A DNA stretch of 64,000 nucleotides from Chloroflexi bacterium GWB2_54_36 (lineage in GTDB: Bacteria > Chloroflexota > Anaerolineae > Anaerolineales > Anaerolineaceae): positions 1 through 64,000 of the forward strand of contig MGMG01000090.1 in assembly GCA_001796355.1 (NCBI GenBank), given 5' to 3'. The position numbers and the translations under genes were made by a program. This document shows, in pieces, positions 1 to 11,513 of this stretch. A model generated the notes under the pieces. It did no database searches and had not been told where the DNA came from. It saw only the letters and a program-made list of their open reading frames with translations. How positions within the stretch are numbered: the stretch's first letter is position 1; every line of letters begins with the position of its first letter.

Positions 1-423
1 GAAGGAATTCAAGAACTCACCGATCAAATATGCGCAAAATGATGCAATTAGTAAGCGCGGGGCAAAACCAAGAATTGCCGTATAGGCTTGCTGGGCGGTT
101 GAAGGGGTGGAAAAATCCCCGGCTGACCAGAAAGACGCGGCGGGCAATACGCCGGCAGCATAAATCGCCACAACAGCAAGGAAATTGCAGGCAAAGCCAA
201 TCCAGATTACTTTTCGGGCGTTCCGGTATCCGTAAACTTCGGTGAGGATGTCGCCAAAGATATACGAAATGGGAAAGAGGATTACCGCCGCAGGCAAAAC
301 CAGGCTGCCAATTTGAACCAGCTTGACGGCAATGATGTTGGAAATGATCAAAGTGGTTACAAAAATGGCTGTAACCAGAGTAAACCAGCGATACCCTTTT
401 GGTTGGTCAGTTTCAATCGTCAT
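1..423 (-). CDS. yhhQ: Queuosine precursor transporter, VUT/YhhQ family (3' end outside window)
   Basis: This frame is open from an ATG at 421-423 to the left edge, giving 141 codons of an integral membrane protein. It starts MTIETDQPKGYRWFTLV and has hydrophobic segments at about residues 12-35, 40-60, 73-95 and 115-135. The stretch IFGDILTEVYGYRNARKVIW matches the conserved loop of the VUT family (YhhQ). That family is known to import preQ0/preQ1 for queuosine tRNA modification. It begins 4 bp after the queF stop, so the two are probably co-transcribed and act in the same pathway. The C-terminal part is missing because the window ends. No preQ1 riboswitch was recognised upstream of the pair. 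Confidence 0.9.
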   Translation of the reverse strand, partial: MTIETDQPKGYRWFTLVTAIFVTTLIISNIIAVKLVQIGSLVLPAAVILFPISYIFGDILTEVYGYRNARKVIWIGFACNFLAVVAIYAAGVLPAASFWSAGDFSTPSTAQQAYTAILGFAPRLLIASFCAYLIGEFLNSF

Positions 424-427
424 GGGA

Positions 428-892
428 TCAACTCAGTTCAACTTTCTGGCGGGTATTCAGCGCCTGTTGCAGCCACTGAGACCGCGCTTCTGGCGTCTTG
501 GTCTTTTCCGCCTCCACCTTGATGCCAATTCCGCCCCTGATATTGAAAACGCCGGCTACACGAATCCAATGCGGATCGAGCACTTTGGCCAGATCATCCA
601 TGATTTGGTTCACCACATGTTCGTGGAAGGCGCCTTCATTGCGATATGACCAGAGGTACAGTTTTAGAGATTTCGATTCGACCACCTTTTGGTCGGGAAT
701 ATAGTTGATCTGGATGGTGGCAAAATCGGGCTGGCCCGTCATCGGGCACAAACAGGTGAATTCGCTGGTTTCAAGGGTCACCAGGTAATACCGGTCAGGC
801 GCGCGATTGGGGAACGCTTCAAGTTTTTTGCTGGGTTGGGCCGGGCGCCCCAAAATCGTCAGTCCATCTGTTTCAGATGATTTGGAAGACAT
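428..892 (-). CDS. queF: NADPH-dependent 7-cyano-7-deazaguanine reductase QueF (unimodular type)
   Basis: A 154-residue enzyme that reduces preQ0 to preQ1 in queuosine biosynthesis (established for the family). The sequence shows the short, Bacillus-type form. The motif [12 protein letters not shown] carries the thioimide-forming Cys, [14 protein letters not shown] is the NADPH/substrate motif, and GGIGI lies near the C-terminus. I chose the ATG at 892, giving [10 protein letters not shown], because GGAG lies 5 bases upstream. An in-frame ATG nine codons further out has no ribosome site. The precursor transporter gene follows 4 bp downstream. It is divergent from mvaD. Confidence 0.95.
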   Translation of the reverse strand: MSSKSSETDGLTILGRPAQPSKKLEAFPNRAPDRYYLVTLETSEFTCLCPMTGQPDFATIQINYIPDQKVVESKSLKLYLWSYRNEGAFHEHVVNQIMDDLAKVLDPHWIRVAGVFNIRGGIGIKVEAEKTKTPEARSQWLQQALNTRQKVELS

Positions 893-1097
893 GCAAACTC
901 CTTCTGGAAAACAATTCATTTATCGCAGACATTTTAACCTAATAGAGGCACACTTTGAATGATAAAAATTTAATCTTCCAGAGTGGCGAAACGCAATAAG
1001 CTTGCGGCAGCATTCGCAGCGAAACCCTGGCATATCAGGATACACCCTGTACATGGTAAACTTGTCCGAGAAAACAACAGGAAATAGTTGAGGTACC

Positions 1098-2081
1098 ATG
1101 CCTGCGTATACAGCCACCGCCCTCGCCCACCCCAACATCGCCTTCATTAAATACTGGGGCAATCGCGACGATGTTCTGCGTCTGCCGCAGAACGGCTCGA
1201 TATCCATGAACCTAGCCGGATTACACACTCACACCCGGGTATCCTTCGACCCCGGCTATGAGGTTGACACCTTTTCGCTCAACAATCAAGCCCAGGTCGG
1301 CGCTGGACTGGAGCGGGTTTCGCAATTCCTGGATATCGTGCGCACGATGGCGGGAAAAAATTGGCGAGCGCAGGTCGAATCGGCTAATAATTTTCCAACC
1401 AGCGCCGGAATCGCCTCCTCGGCAGCCGCCTTCGCGGCATTGGCAGTGGCGGCTTCGCACGCCATTGGCCTGGACCTAACCGAGAGGCAGCTATCGACGC
1501 TGGCGCGGCGCGGATCAGGCTCGGCTTGCCGCTCGATCCCGTCCGGTTTTGTCGAATGGCTGCCAGGTGACCACGATTCCGATTCTTACGCGATCACCCT
1601 GGCGCCGCCGGCTCATTGGAGCCTGGTGGACTGCATCGCCATTCTTAAAGAAACGTACAAAATGACCGGTTCAAGCGAAGGTCACCGGTTGGCGGGCAGC
1701 AGCCCGCTGCAGCAGGCGCGGATTGCCTCCTCCGGTGCGCGATTGGACCGCTGCCGCCAGGCAGTCCTCACTCGTGATTTTGATGCCCTGGCAAGCGTGG
1801 TTGAGTTGGACAGCAACCTGATGCATGCTGTAATGATGACTTCAACTCCGCCTCTCTTCTACTGGGAACCTGCTTCCATCGAAATCATGAAAGCTGTACC
1901 GGAATGGCGGCGGAGCGGGCTGCCGGTCTGCTATACGCTCGATGCCGGGCCGAATGTTCATTTACTATGCCCGGAAACAAGCGTCGCGGAAGTCCGGTCA
2001 AGGTTGGAGGGTATTCACGGGATACTCCAGGTCTTAACCGCTGCGGCTGGCGGTGGAGCGCACATTACAACTGAAGATTAA
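1098..2081 (+). CDS. mvaD: Diphosphomevalonate (or phosphomevalonate) decarboxylase, GHMP family
   Basis: A 327-residue GHMP-superfamily decarboxylase of the mevalonate route to isopentenyl units. The N-terminal AHPNIAFIKYWGNRD motif, the phosphate-binding stretch FPTSAGIASSAAAFAAL, the RRGSGSACRS motif with its conserved Arg and Ser, and the Asp in YTLDAGPNVHLL are all present, so the catalytic set appears intact. Known family variation: some Chloroflexota and haloarchaeal relatives act on phosphomevalonate, with isopentenyl phosphate kinase completing the pathway. The sequence alone does not decide which applies here. It stands alone, divergent from queF. No other mevalonate gene is in the window. 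Confidence 0.9.
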   Translation: MPAYTATALAHPNIAFIKYWGNRDDVLRLPQNGSISMNLAGLHTHTRVSFDPGYEVDTFSLNNQAQVGAGLERVSQFLDIVRTMAGKNWRAQVESANNFPTSAGIASSAAAFAALAVAASHAIGLDLTERQLSTLARRGSGSACRSIPSGFVEWLPGDHDSDSYAITLAPPAHWSLVDCIAILKETYKMTGSSEGHRLAGSSPLQQARIASSGARLDRCRQAVLTRDFDALASVVELDSNLMHAVMMTSTPPLFYWEPASIEIMKAVPEWRRSGLPVCYTLDAGPNVHLLCPETSVAEVRSRLEGIHGILQVLTAAAGGGAHITTED

Positions 2082-2252
2082 CACTGGCTTAGAACCTGTA
2101 TGGGCGGTTCGCCAAAGCCCGTCAAGCGCGATATAATCAAAATGTCTAGCCGAGGCTGCTCGGATAGTCAGTTTCAAGCACTATGACCAGGGGTTTTCCC
2201 TGTAGAACACCGGTTAGGTCGTTCATTCGGTGTGAAACGGAGAGAGGCTTTT

Positions 2253-3326
2253 GTGAATTTCACCAACTTACTGTTATTTATTCTTTTCTTTGGCGTCATA
2301 CTCTTCCTGCACGAACTCGGCCATTATCTTGTAGCCAAAGCTTTCAAAATCAAGGTCGAGGAATTTGGCTTTGGCTTTCCGCCACGGTTGGTCAAACTGG
2401 GTAAATTCCAGGAGACAGAATTTTCCCTCAACTGGATCCCGTTTGGGGCATTTGTCCGGCTATCCGGTGAAAATGACCCTGGTGTACCAGGCGGATTTGG
2501 CGACGCCAAACCACTGGCGCGCATTGCTGTTTTGCTGGGCGGCCCGATCATGAACCTGGCGACTGGCGTGGTCCTTTTTTCATTGATCTTCAATCGGGTC
2601 GGCGTGCCGGACTACACCAAAGTTCTCATCTCGTCCGTTTCCGCCGGTTCCCCGGCTGAAACTTCCGGGCTGCAAGCCGGCGATATCATCACCAGGATCA
2701 ACCAGACCCCGGTTGACAGCACCGGAACCCTGTCGGCGCTCATCCAGGCCAATAAAGGCACTGAAATCGAAATCGCCTTTCAGCGCGGCAACGAGACGGT
2801 GATCACGCGGGCGGTCCCGCGCATCGACCCGCCGCCCGGTGACGGCTCGCTGGGAATCGCCATGACCAATCCGTTGGTAAAAACCAGTTGGGTCAGTACT
2901 ATTCCGCTTTCCTTCCAGGCCACATATGCCCAGGCACGTGAAATATTCGAAATGCCGGGCCGCCTGATCCGCAACGAGATTCCCAAAGAACAGGCACGGG
3001 TGGTTGGCCCGGTAGGCATTTATTCGATGTTTAACGAAGCTCGCACGATGGACGAGGAAAATTCCACCTCGACCAATCCATTCGATACGACTTTTACCCT
3101 GCGATTGATGGCGGTAATCACGGTTGCGCTCGGCTTGACCAATCTTTTTCCCATCCCGGCAGTGGACGGCGGACGAATCGTTTTCATCCTACCGGAATTG
3201 TTATTCCGAAAACGCATCCCGCCAAAATACGAAAATTTTGTACATATGATCGGTTTTGTGACACTCATTGTGTTGATGTTCTACATCACCGCGCAAGATA
3301 TCATCAACCCCATTCAAATCCCCTAG
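2253..3326 (+). CDS. rseP: Site-2 zinc metalloprotease, M50 family (RseP-like)
   Basis: A 357-residue membrane protease of the regulated intramembrane proteolysis type. The first transmembrane helix contains the zinc site FLHELGHY (HExxH). A PDZ domain follows at about residues 120-200, with the typical SPAETSGLQAGDIITRIN motif. The last membrane segments hold NLFPIPAVDGGRI, with the third zinc ligand (Asp). The family cleaves anti-sigma factors or signal peptides within the membrane. I chose GTG 2253 because GGAGAGAGG lies just upstream. An in-frame GTG at 2232 would add seven residues. The HEAT-repeat gene follows after 11 bp, so they are likely co-transcribed. No sigma/anti-sigma pair is adjacent. 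Confidence 0.93.
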   Translation: MNFTNLLLFILFFGVILFLHELGHYLVAKAFKIKVEEFGFGFPPRLVKLGKFQETEFSLNWIPFGAFVRLSGENDPGVPGGFGDAKPLARIAVLLGGPIMNLATGVVLFSLIFNRVGVPDYTKVLISSVSAGSPAETSGLQAGDIITRINQTPVDSTGTLSALIQANKGTEIEIAFQRGNETVITRAVPRIDPPPGDGSLGIAMTNPLVKTSWVSTIPLSFQATYAQAREIFEMPGRLIRNEIPKEQARVVGPVGIYSMFNEARTMDEENSTSTNPFDTTFTLRLMAVITVALGLTNLFPIPAVDGGRIVFILPELLFRKRIPPKYENFVHMIGFVTLIVLMFYITAQDIINPIQIP

Positions 3327-3337
3327 ACTGAGGACCC

Positions 3338-4405
3338 ATGGAAGACCCCGCCCGACACGCCGTTCCGTTTGATAAGGTCATCACTGCCCTGCTGGATAAC
3401 GAACATCCGTTTCCACCGGTGCATCTTCACCGCCTCTCCGACATCTCAGCAGCAGACCTGGTTAATTTGCAAAAGTCATGGTCGCAGGTAAATCCTGACC
3501 GGCGGGCAGCCTTGTTAGAGGATCTGGAAGACCTGGCAGAGGCGGACACACTGGTGTCGTTCGATGATCTAGGCAAATTTGCCCTCTCTGATCCAGACCC
3601 GCGGGTGCGCGAGGTGGCCTTGCGGTTGCTCTGGGAAAGCGAGGAAGTAAGTCTGGTCACGAATTTGCTGCAAATGGTGGAAAACGATCCCGCCGAAAAG
3701 GTGCGTGGCGCCGCTGCTACGGCTCTTGGTCAATATATTTACCTGGGAGAACTCGAGGAAATTCCGGAAGCAGTTCTCCACCGCATCGAGAAAAAGCTGT
3801 TGGAGATCACTACCTCTGCAAGCGAACCGAAGTTAGTCCGCAGGCGGGCATTGGAAGCCCTGGGCTTTTCCAGCCGACCGGAACTCAAACCGCTGATTTT
3901 GGCAGCGTACAACAACAATGACCCTGAATGGCTGGTGAGCGCGCTGTTCGCCATGGGACGCTCCGCCAGCTCGAACTGGATCCCATCGGTGATGGATATG
4001 CTGGATAGCGACAATGAAGAGGTGCTTTTCGAGGCAGTACGCGCTGCTGGCGAACTGGAAGCCCCGGCAGCGCGCCGCCCGTTGCTGAAAATGGTCAAAT
4101 CGCAGCCACTGGGGTCAGAAATTCGGATGGCTGCCATCTGGTCGCTCTCGAAAATTGGCGGCGAAAAGGTGCGCAATACTCTCGAGAAAACCCTGGAAGA
4201 ATCCGAAGATGATGACGAAATCGAGATGCTCGAAGACGCGCTGGAAAACCTTCAATTTACCGAGGGCTTTAACCAATTTGGCCTGATCGATTATGAACCT
4301 GAAGACGGGGAAGAAATTATGGCTCAGGCCGAAGCCGATAGCTGGGATGATGACTTGGATGAAACTGAAAGCGGCGAGGACGACACAGAAGGGGAAGACG
4401 AATAG
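3338..4405 (+). CDS. HEAT-repeat protein with acidic C-terminal tail
   Basis: A 355-residue soluble protein built of HEAT-like helical pairs from about residue 75 to 300, shown by repeated patterns such as DPRVREVALRLLWES, DPAEKVRGAAATALGQY and EIRMAAIWSLSKIGG. The final 50 or so residues are strongly acidic (DDDLDETESGEDDTEGEDE). No catalytic motif is visible. HEAT repeats generally serve as protein-binding scaffolds, so a structural or adaptor role is an inference. It sits between rseP (11 bp upstream) and the peptidase-MA gene (about 35 bp downstream), so it may assist envelope proteolysis. The target is unknown. Confidence 0.8.
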   Translation: MEDPARHAVPFDKVITALLDNEHPFPPVHLHRLSDISAADLVNLQKSWSQVNPDRRAALLEDLEDLAEADTLVSFDDLGKFALSDPDPRVREVALRLLWESEEVSLVTNLLQMVENDPAEKVRGAAATALGQYIYLGELEEIPEAVLHRIEKKLLEITTSASEPKLVRRRALEALGFSSRPELKPLILAAYNNNDPEWLVSALFAMGRSASSNWIPSVMDMLDSDNEEVLFEAVRAAGELEAPAARRPLLKMVKSQPLGSEIRMAAIWSLSKIGGEKVRNTLEKTLEESEDDDEIEMLEDALENLQFTEGFNQFGLIDYEPEDGEEIMAQAEADSWDDDLDETESGEDDTEGEDE

Positions 4406-4440
4406 TCGCCCTTAAAACGATTACCCGGAATGTACTCACT

Positions 4441-5652
4441 TTGCGCCTTTTAGCAACTCTTACGCTCCTGATTTCCAGCCTGTTCAGTCTGGGATTCCGG
4501 TGGCTGCAAGCCGATGTCGAATTTGTCAACATTACCCATACCGTTGTTTTTGGTGAGCGACTCGAATTTTCCGGTGCAATAGAAACCAGAGCGGCGGTGG
4601 TTGAGGTTGTGCTGTTCTTAAAACCCTTCGGCGCTGATACCCAGGTGATTCCGTTCAAACCGGCTGCGGACGGGACCGTTAATCTGACTTATGATCTCGA
4701 AAATAAGCCGTTACGGGCATTCACCCCGGTGGATTACTGGTATCAAGTCAAATTGGAATCAGGCGTGGAAAGCAGCAGCCCGGTATACACTTTTCTCTAC
4801 GAAGACAACCGCTTCGATTGGCAGCGCCAGGATTCAGCAACTTTCAAACTCGCCTGGGCGACCACCGGTGACCCGAATTTCGGGGCTGCCCTGCAAAATT
4901 CCGTCCAGGATAGTCTGAAAGCTGCGCAGGCCATTCTACCGGCTGCGCTCCCGACTCCCGTGCGTATTTATGTTTACCCCACCGCGCAGGAGATGCAATC
5001 CGCTGCCCGGCTGGCAGCCGCACCGTGGGCGGCCGGACACGCCAGTCCAGATATGGGCGTGATATTGATCTCGATCACACCCGGCCCGGATGCCCGCGCA
5101 GAGATGGAACGCCAGTTGCCGCACGAGATCATGCATATATTGGAATATCAGGTTGCCGGGAGTGCATACAACCAGCTGCCGACCTGGCTGCTCGAAGGCC
5201 TGGCCTCGAATGCCGAGTTGTACCCCAACCCGGATTACCAGAGCGTGCTACAAAAAGCAGTGGACGAACACAACCTGCTGCCCTTGAGCGCCCTTTGCCA
5301 GGATTTTCCACGCGAGCTTTCGGGCGCGCTTCTAGGCTATGCGCAGTCCGGTTCCTTCGTGCGCTTTCTGATCGAAAATTTCGGCAGCAGTGGCATCCTC
5401 AACCTGATGAATCGCTATGCGGATGGTCTTAACTGCGAAGCCGGCGTTCAAGCAGCCTTTAATTCCAGTTTGCAGCTACTGGAAACCCGCTGGCAGCAGG
5501 AATTTCTGGGGTTAAATGCCGGCCTGACTGCCTGGAAACAGGTCTGGCCTTATTTTCTGCTGGCTTTTCTGGTGATTGTCCCGCTTGGCCTTTCGATTCT
5601 CCCCATTTTGCGTAAGCGGCAGGAAATCCGAGGGACGAATGATGAACGCTGA
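4441..5652 (+). CDS. Membrane-anchored peptidase MA-like metalloprotease
   Basis: A 403-residue protein starting at TTG 4441. The N-terminal hydrophobic stretch LLATLTLLISSLFSLGF looks like a signal peptide. An exported region follows, with the gluzincin motif LPHEIMHILEYQ (HExxH) near residue 225 and a downstream PTWLLEGLASNAE segment supplying the typical third ligand Glu. A C-terminal transmembrane helix (PYFLLAFLVIVPLGLSIL) and a basic tail end it. This architecture matches the peptidase_MA_2 type proteins common in Chloroflexota. The substrate is unknown. The stop overlaps the acylphosphatase start, so the two are translationally coupled. An upstream start is possible but none shows a better ribosome site. 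Confidence 0.8.
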   Translation: MRLLATLTLLISSLFSLGFRWLQADVEFVNITHTVVFGERLEFSGAIETRAAVVEVVLFLKPFGADTQVIPFKPAADGTVNLTYDLENKPLRAFTPVDYWYQVKLESGVESSSPVYTFLYEDNRFDWQRQDSATFKLAWATTGDPNFGAALQNSVQDSLKAAQAILPAALPTPVRIYVYPTAQEMQSAARLAAAPWAAGHASPDMGVILISITPGPDARAEMERQLPHEIMHILEYQVAGSAYNQLPTWLLEGLASNAELYPNPDYQSVLQKAVDEHNLLPLSALCQDFPRELSGALLGYAQSGSFVRFLIENFGSSGILNLMNRYADGLNCEAGVQAAFNSSLQLLETRWQQEFLGLNAGLTAWKQVWPYFLLAFLVIVPLGLSILPILRKRQEIRGTNDER

Positions 5653-5935
5653 ACACGACATGCGATTGCACGCCACTATCCAAGGCCATGTCCAGGGAGT
5701 GGGGTTTCGGGTATTTGTGCAGCAATACGCTGCCAATCTTAAGCTGACCGGCTGGGTGCGCAATACCTATCGTGGCGATGTCGAGGTATTGGCAGAGGGA
5801 TCGCGCGCTGCGCTGGAAAAACTGCTGCTACTGCTGGAGGCGGGGCCGCACTCATCACATGTCATCCAGGTCGACCGTGAATGGAGCGATGCCTCGGGCG
5901 AATTTCACCAATTTGCCATCGAGCGTACCGCTTGA
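5639..5935 (+). CDS. acyP: Acylphosphatase
   Basis: A 98-residue acylphosphatase. The active-site loop GHVQGVGFRVFV (Arg) and the GWVRN motif (catalytic Asn) are both present, and length and fold pattern are typical. The family hydrolyses acyl phosphates such as carbamoyl phosphate and 1,3-bisphosphoglycerate. Two adjacent ATGs at 5639 and 5642 lie inside the end of the preceding protease gene, and AGGAAA/GAGGGA motifs lie upstream. Longer readings into the protease gene lack family similarity. It converges on uvrB with only a 25-bp gap and no obvious terminator. Confidence 0.93.
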   Translation: MMNAEHDMRLHATIQGHVQGVGFRVFVQQYAANLKLTGWVRNTYRGDVEVLAEGSRAALEKLLLLLEAGPHSSHVIQVDREWSDASGEFHQFAIERTA

Positions 5936-5960
5936 GCACCTTCGTTATTCCCGTTCTGGC

Positions 5961-8018
<2,058 letters not shown>

Positions 8019-8132
8019 GGAACCCTCACTCACCTTGTACAGTTAAGACTCCACCTAAAGCGGAGCTAGAAGGTTTAGATTAACTTGCATTCTATCACAA
8101 AAGCGATCGAAATAAAACATATTTTCTAAATT

Positions 8133-11100
8133 TTATAAATTCTGCAGCGCTTTTAACAAGGCGGTCAACCGCTCGCGCCACTCAGGGTCGGATTCCTGAA
8201 ACAGCATCCAATAGGCATTTTTCCCCGGGCGGGCGCCAAAACCTACATTGGGCAAGCTGCGGGCGGGCGAACCTTCCGGCAGCGCCGGATAGCGCAAAAC
8301 CATCTGGTCGCCTTCGTTCGAGACTGAGGCCAATCCGGCATCCTCGGCCATGATTTTGACCCGGATCTGATAGAAAAGGTTGCTTAATTGATCGGGCAGC
8401 TTGCCAAAACGGTCTTCGAACTCGCTGGCCAGAGCATCCAATTCGGCCTCATCGACGATATTCGAAATGCGGCGGTACAGCCCCAGGCGCACATTCTGCT
8501 CGGCAATAAACGCGGAAGGAATTCCAGTTGGAATCGGCAAATCAACATTGACCGCCAGACCAATTTCACGCAAGTCACTGGACAGTTGCGGAGATGGCAG
8601 CCCGCTCACCTGCCGGATTTGACGAACAGCCTGTCCGAGCAGACGGGTATACAGGTGAAAGCCAATCGAAGCAATATAGCCATGCTGACGGCTGCCAAGC
8701 AGTTCACCTGCGCCGCGCATTTCCAAATCGCGCATGGCAATCGAGTACCCGGCGCCCAATTGAGTATTCTCGGCAATGATTTCGAGCCGTTCCTGCCCCT
8801 CGATGGTAGGCGGGCGGCGGTGGTGACGGAAGAAATAGGCGTAGGCGCGCTGCGCACCGCGCCCGACCCGGCCGCGCAACTGGTACAACTGGGCCAGGCC
8901 AAAGGTGTCGCCGCGATCAACGATCAGCGTATTGGCGTTGGGGATATCCAACCCTGATTCGATGATCGAGGTACATAGAAGCACATCGATCTCACCATTG
9001 GTGAACATGTGCATCACCCGCGAGAGCTCGCCTTCGTTCATTTGCCCATGACCGATGGCGATACGTGCGTCCGGTACCAGGTTGGAGAGGTGGCTCTTCA
9101 TGGCATAAATCGTGTGTACCCGGTTATGCACGAAAAACACCTGCCCGCCGCGCTCCACTTCGCGCAGAATCGCCTGGCGCACCAGCTTTTGTGAGTACGG
9201 ACCGATATGGGTGATGATTGGCAAACGCTCAGCCGGCGGCGTGTTGATCATGGAAATGTCGCGCACCCCAGTCAACGCCATGTACAGCGTGCGTGGAATG
9301 GGCGTAGCCGTCAGTGTCAACACATCCACCTCGGTACGCATTTTCTTCAAGTGCTCCTTGTGGGTGACGCCGAAGCGCTGCTCTTCATCGATGATCAAAA
9401 GGCCAAGGTCTTTGAAAGCCACGTCCTGCGAAATCAAGCGGTGGGTGCCTATGACAATGTCCACTTCTCCCATTTCCAGGCGCGCGATGACCTGGTCCTG
9501 TTCTTTGGCCGTGCGGAAGCGCGAAAGCATTTCCACCTGCACCGGGAAAGTTGCCAGCCGTTGGCGGAAGGTATCATAGTGCTGCTGCGCCAGAACGGTG
9601 GTTGGAACCAGCACTGCTACCTGCTTACCTGACATGACCGCTTTGAACGCCGCCCGCAGCGCAACCTCAGTCTTGCCGTAGCCTACGTCGCCGCAAAGCA
9701 GGCGATCCATGGGGCGCGGGCTTTCCATATCCTTTTTTACTTCCTGGATGGCTCTTAGCTGGTCGTCGGTTTCGGTGTAAGGGAAGCTGGCTTCCAAGTC
9801 ATGCTGCCAGGTGGAATCCATCTCAAATGAAAAGCCATTGGCAACCTGCCGCCGGGCGTAGAGATCCAACAGGTCCTGGGCTACCTCAAGCACCGCCTCG
9901 CGCACACGCTGCTTGGTTTGCGTCCATTCGCCGCTGCCAAGACGGGTTGCGTGCGGCGCCTCGCCGCTGGCGCCAATGTAACGGCTCAGGCGGTCAGCCT
10001 GATGGACCGGAACGAAGAGTTGGTCCCCTTCGGCATATTCAACACACAAGAAATCGCGTTCTACACCATCCAAAATACGCTGCACCAACCCGGTGAAACG
10101 GCCGATACCGTGATCGACATGCACGACCCAGGTGCCAGGTCGCAGGTCGGCATAATTGGCCTCAGGAGCTTCGGCAATGGGTCGGGCACGATGGCGTGGC
10201 TGCGGGCGCTCCCAGCCAAATATTTCACTGTCAGTAAACAAGTGAAAATCCTGGCTGACGGGGTCGGTCAGAACCCAGCCTTCACTCAATGTCCCCTCGA
10301 TGAACTCCGGCGTACCATCTGGTTGATCCAGTGGGCGCTGTTCCTGCCACATTTCCTTTAGCCGCCCAACCTGGCGCGAGACGACTGCACTGGATTTGCC
10401 CTTCCGGCTCAACCCGGATAAGGTCTCGAGAAAAGCATTCAACCGGCCGCCAAAACGCTGACCTTTTTGGAAGCAATCCGCCAGAGCTGAAGGCTCGTCA
10501 GAAGTGGAAAAACCAAATTCAAGCGCAGGATGCGCACTCAGGTTGTCGAGGATTTCTGACCAGGACAGGTAAGGGATGGGAAACGATTCCGGCAAGGTGC
10601 CTTCCGCCAGGCTGTCATTCCTCAGCCGAACGGATTGTTCTTCGATCTCATTGGCAATCGACTGCAGCAGATCAAGGTCGTCAACCAGCATCTGTGCCTG
10701 CTGCGGCAGGTAATCCAAAATGCTGGCCTGTGCTGGGTGAACCACCGGCAGATAGAATTCTTCAACATCCATTCCCGGCAGGTCCAGCCCGCTGGCATAA
10801 CCGGGTAACACCTCCCGAGCGGGGGTGATCAACAGTTTGTCCAGCCGGTGCAGCGTGCGCTGTGAGGCCGGGTCAAAGCGGCGCAGGGTATCAATTTCGT
10901 CGCCGAAGAACTCAAATCGCACCGGTGTGGCTTCGGCCGGGGGCCAAATGTCCAATATTCCACCGCGGTGGGAGAATTGACCGGGTTCAAGCACAATTTC
11001 AGCAGGTTGGTAGCCAATGCCAACCCAATTGCGCTTGAGGGATTCCAGAGGCACAATTTGATTGACCTTTACGGTCTTGCTGTTTTTGATAAAGTCGCGC

Positions 11101-11510
11101 CGGGGCAGCGTGCGGGTCATCAGCGCGCGTACCGGAGCCACAATGATGGGTGGAACAGCCGGTTTTTCGGCGCCCAGCAGGTGGTAAACTGCCAGCGCGG
11201 TCAGCGATTGCAGCCGGTCACGCCGCGTGACCGTGCCCCAGGCAGCCTGCTCGTAAAATAACGGGTTCGGCTCGGGATAATACAGCGGCGGGAGCCCATC
11301 CATCCAATAGGTCAGCTCATCGATGACGGTCAGCGCCCGGTCAGTGCGGTCGGTGATCAGCAGGATCGGTGCCTGCACGTCGCGGTGCAGCGCTGCGACC
11401 ACCGGCAGACGTGCAGAACGCATCAGCCCCAGGCCGGAATGAGGCTGACCGGTGCGCAAATCACGTAAAAATGCCTGGTACGCAGGCAGTGAACGGATGC
11501 GTTCGATCAA
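8133..11510 (-). CDS. mfd: Transcription-repair coupling factor Mfd
   Basis: A 1125-residue DNA translocase that removes stalled RNA polymerase and delivers UvrA. The domains run in the usual order: an N-terminal UvrB-like region, the RNA polymerase interaction domain with DLRPGTWVVHVDHGIGRFTG near residue 460, RecG-like helicase motifs LLCGDVGYGKTEVALRAAFK and LLIIDEEQRFG, QLRGRVGRG, and the C-terminal TRCF domain. It starts at TTG 11508-11510, with GGAG six bases upstream, three bases after the pth stop. The pth-mfd-uvrB order makes a compact repair/translation group on the minus strand. Confidence 0.97.
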   Translation of the reverse strand: MIERIRSLPAYQAFLRDLRTGQPHSGLGLMRSARLPVVAALHRDVQAPILLITDRTDRALTVIDELTYWMDGLPPLYYPEPNPLFYEQAAWGTVTRRDRLQSLTALAVYHLLGAEKPAVPPIIVAPVRALMTRTLPRRDFIKNSKTVKVNQIVPLESLKRNWVGIGYQPAEIVLEPGQFSHRGGILDIWPPAEATPVRFEFFGDEIDTLRRFDPASQRTLHRLDKLLITPAREVLPGYASGLDLPGMDVEEFYLPVVHPAQASILDYLPQQAQMLVDDLDLLQSIANEIEEQSVRLRNDSLAEGTLPESFPIPYLSWSEILDNLSAHPALEFGFSTSDEPSALADCFQKGQRFGGRLNAFLETLSGLSRKGKSSAVVSRQVGRLKEMWQEQRPLDQPDGTPEFIEGTLSEGWVLTDPVSQDFHLFTDSEIFGWERPQPRHRARPIAEAPEANYADLRPGTWVVHVDHGIGRFTGLVQRILDGVERDFLCVEYAEGDQLFVPVHQADRLSRYIGASGEAPHATRLGSGEWTQTKQRVREAVLEVAQDLLDLYARRQVANGFSFEMDSTWQHDLEASFPYTETDDQLRAIQEVKKDMESPRPMDRLLCGDVGYGKTEVALRAAFKAVMSGKQVAVLVPTTVLAQQHYDTFRQRLATFPVQVEMLSRFRTAKEQDQVIARLEMGEVDIVIGTHRLISQDVAFKDLGLLIIDEEQRFGVTHKEHLKKMRTEVDVLTLTATPIPRTLYMALTGVRDISMINTPPAERLPIITHIGPYSQKLVRQAILREVERGGQVFFVHNRVHTIYAMKSHLSNLVPDARIAIGHGQMNEGELSRVMHMFTNGEIDVLLCTSIIESGLDIPNANTLIVDRGDTFGLAQLYQLRGRVGRGAQRAYAYFFRHHRRPPTIEGQERLEIIAENTQLGAGYSIAMRDLEMRGAGELLGSRQHGYIASIGFHLYTRLLGQAVRQIRQVSGLPSPQLSSDLREIGLAVNVDLPIPTGIPSAFIAEQNVRLGLYRRISNIVDEAELDALASEFEDRFGKLPDQLSNLFYQIRVKIMAEDAGLASVSNEGDQMVLRYPALPEGSPARSLPNVGFGARPGKNAYWMLFQESDPEWRERLTALLKALQNL

Positions 11511-11513
11511 CGC

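Noticed and set aside
893..960. Possible preQ1 riboswitch upstream of queF
   Set aside because: The leader does not show the conserved preQ1-I stem and A-rich tail. Nothing beyond a ribosome site could be supported.
920..1228. 102-residue minus-strand frame between queF and mvaD
   Set aside because: It runs antisense into the conserved mvaD N-terminus. Its sequence shows no family pattern.
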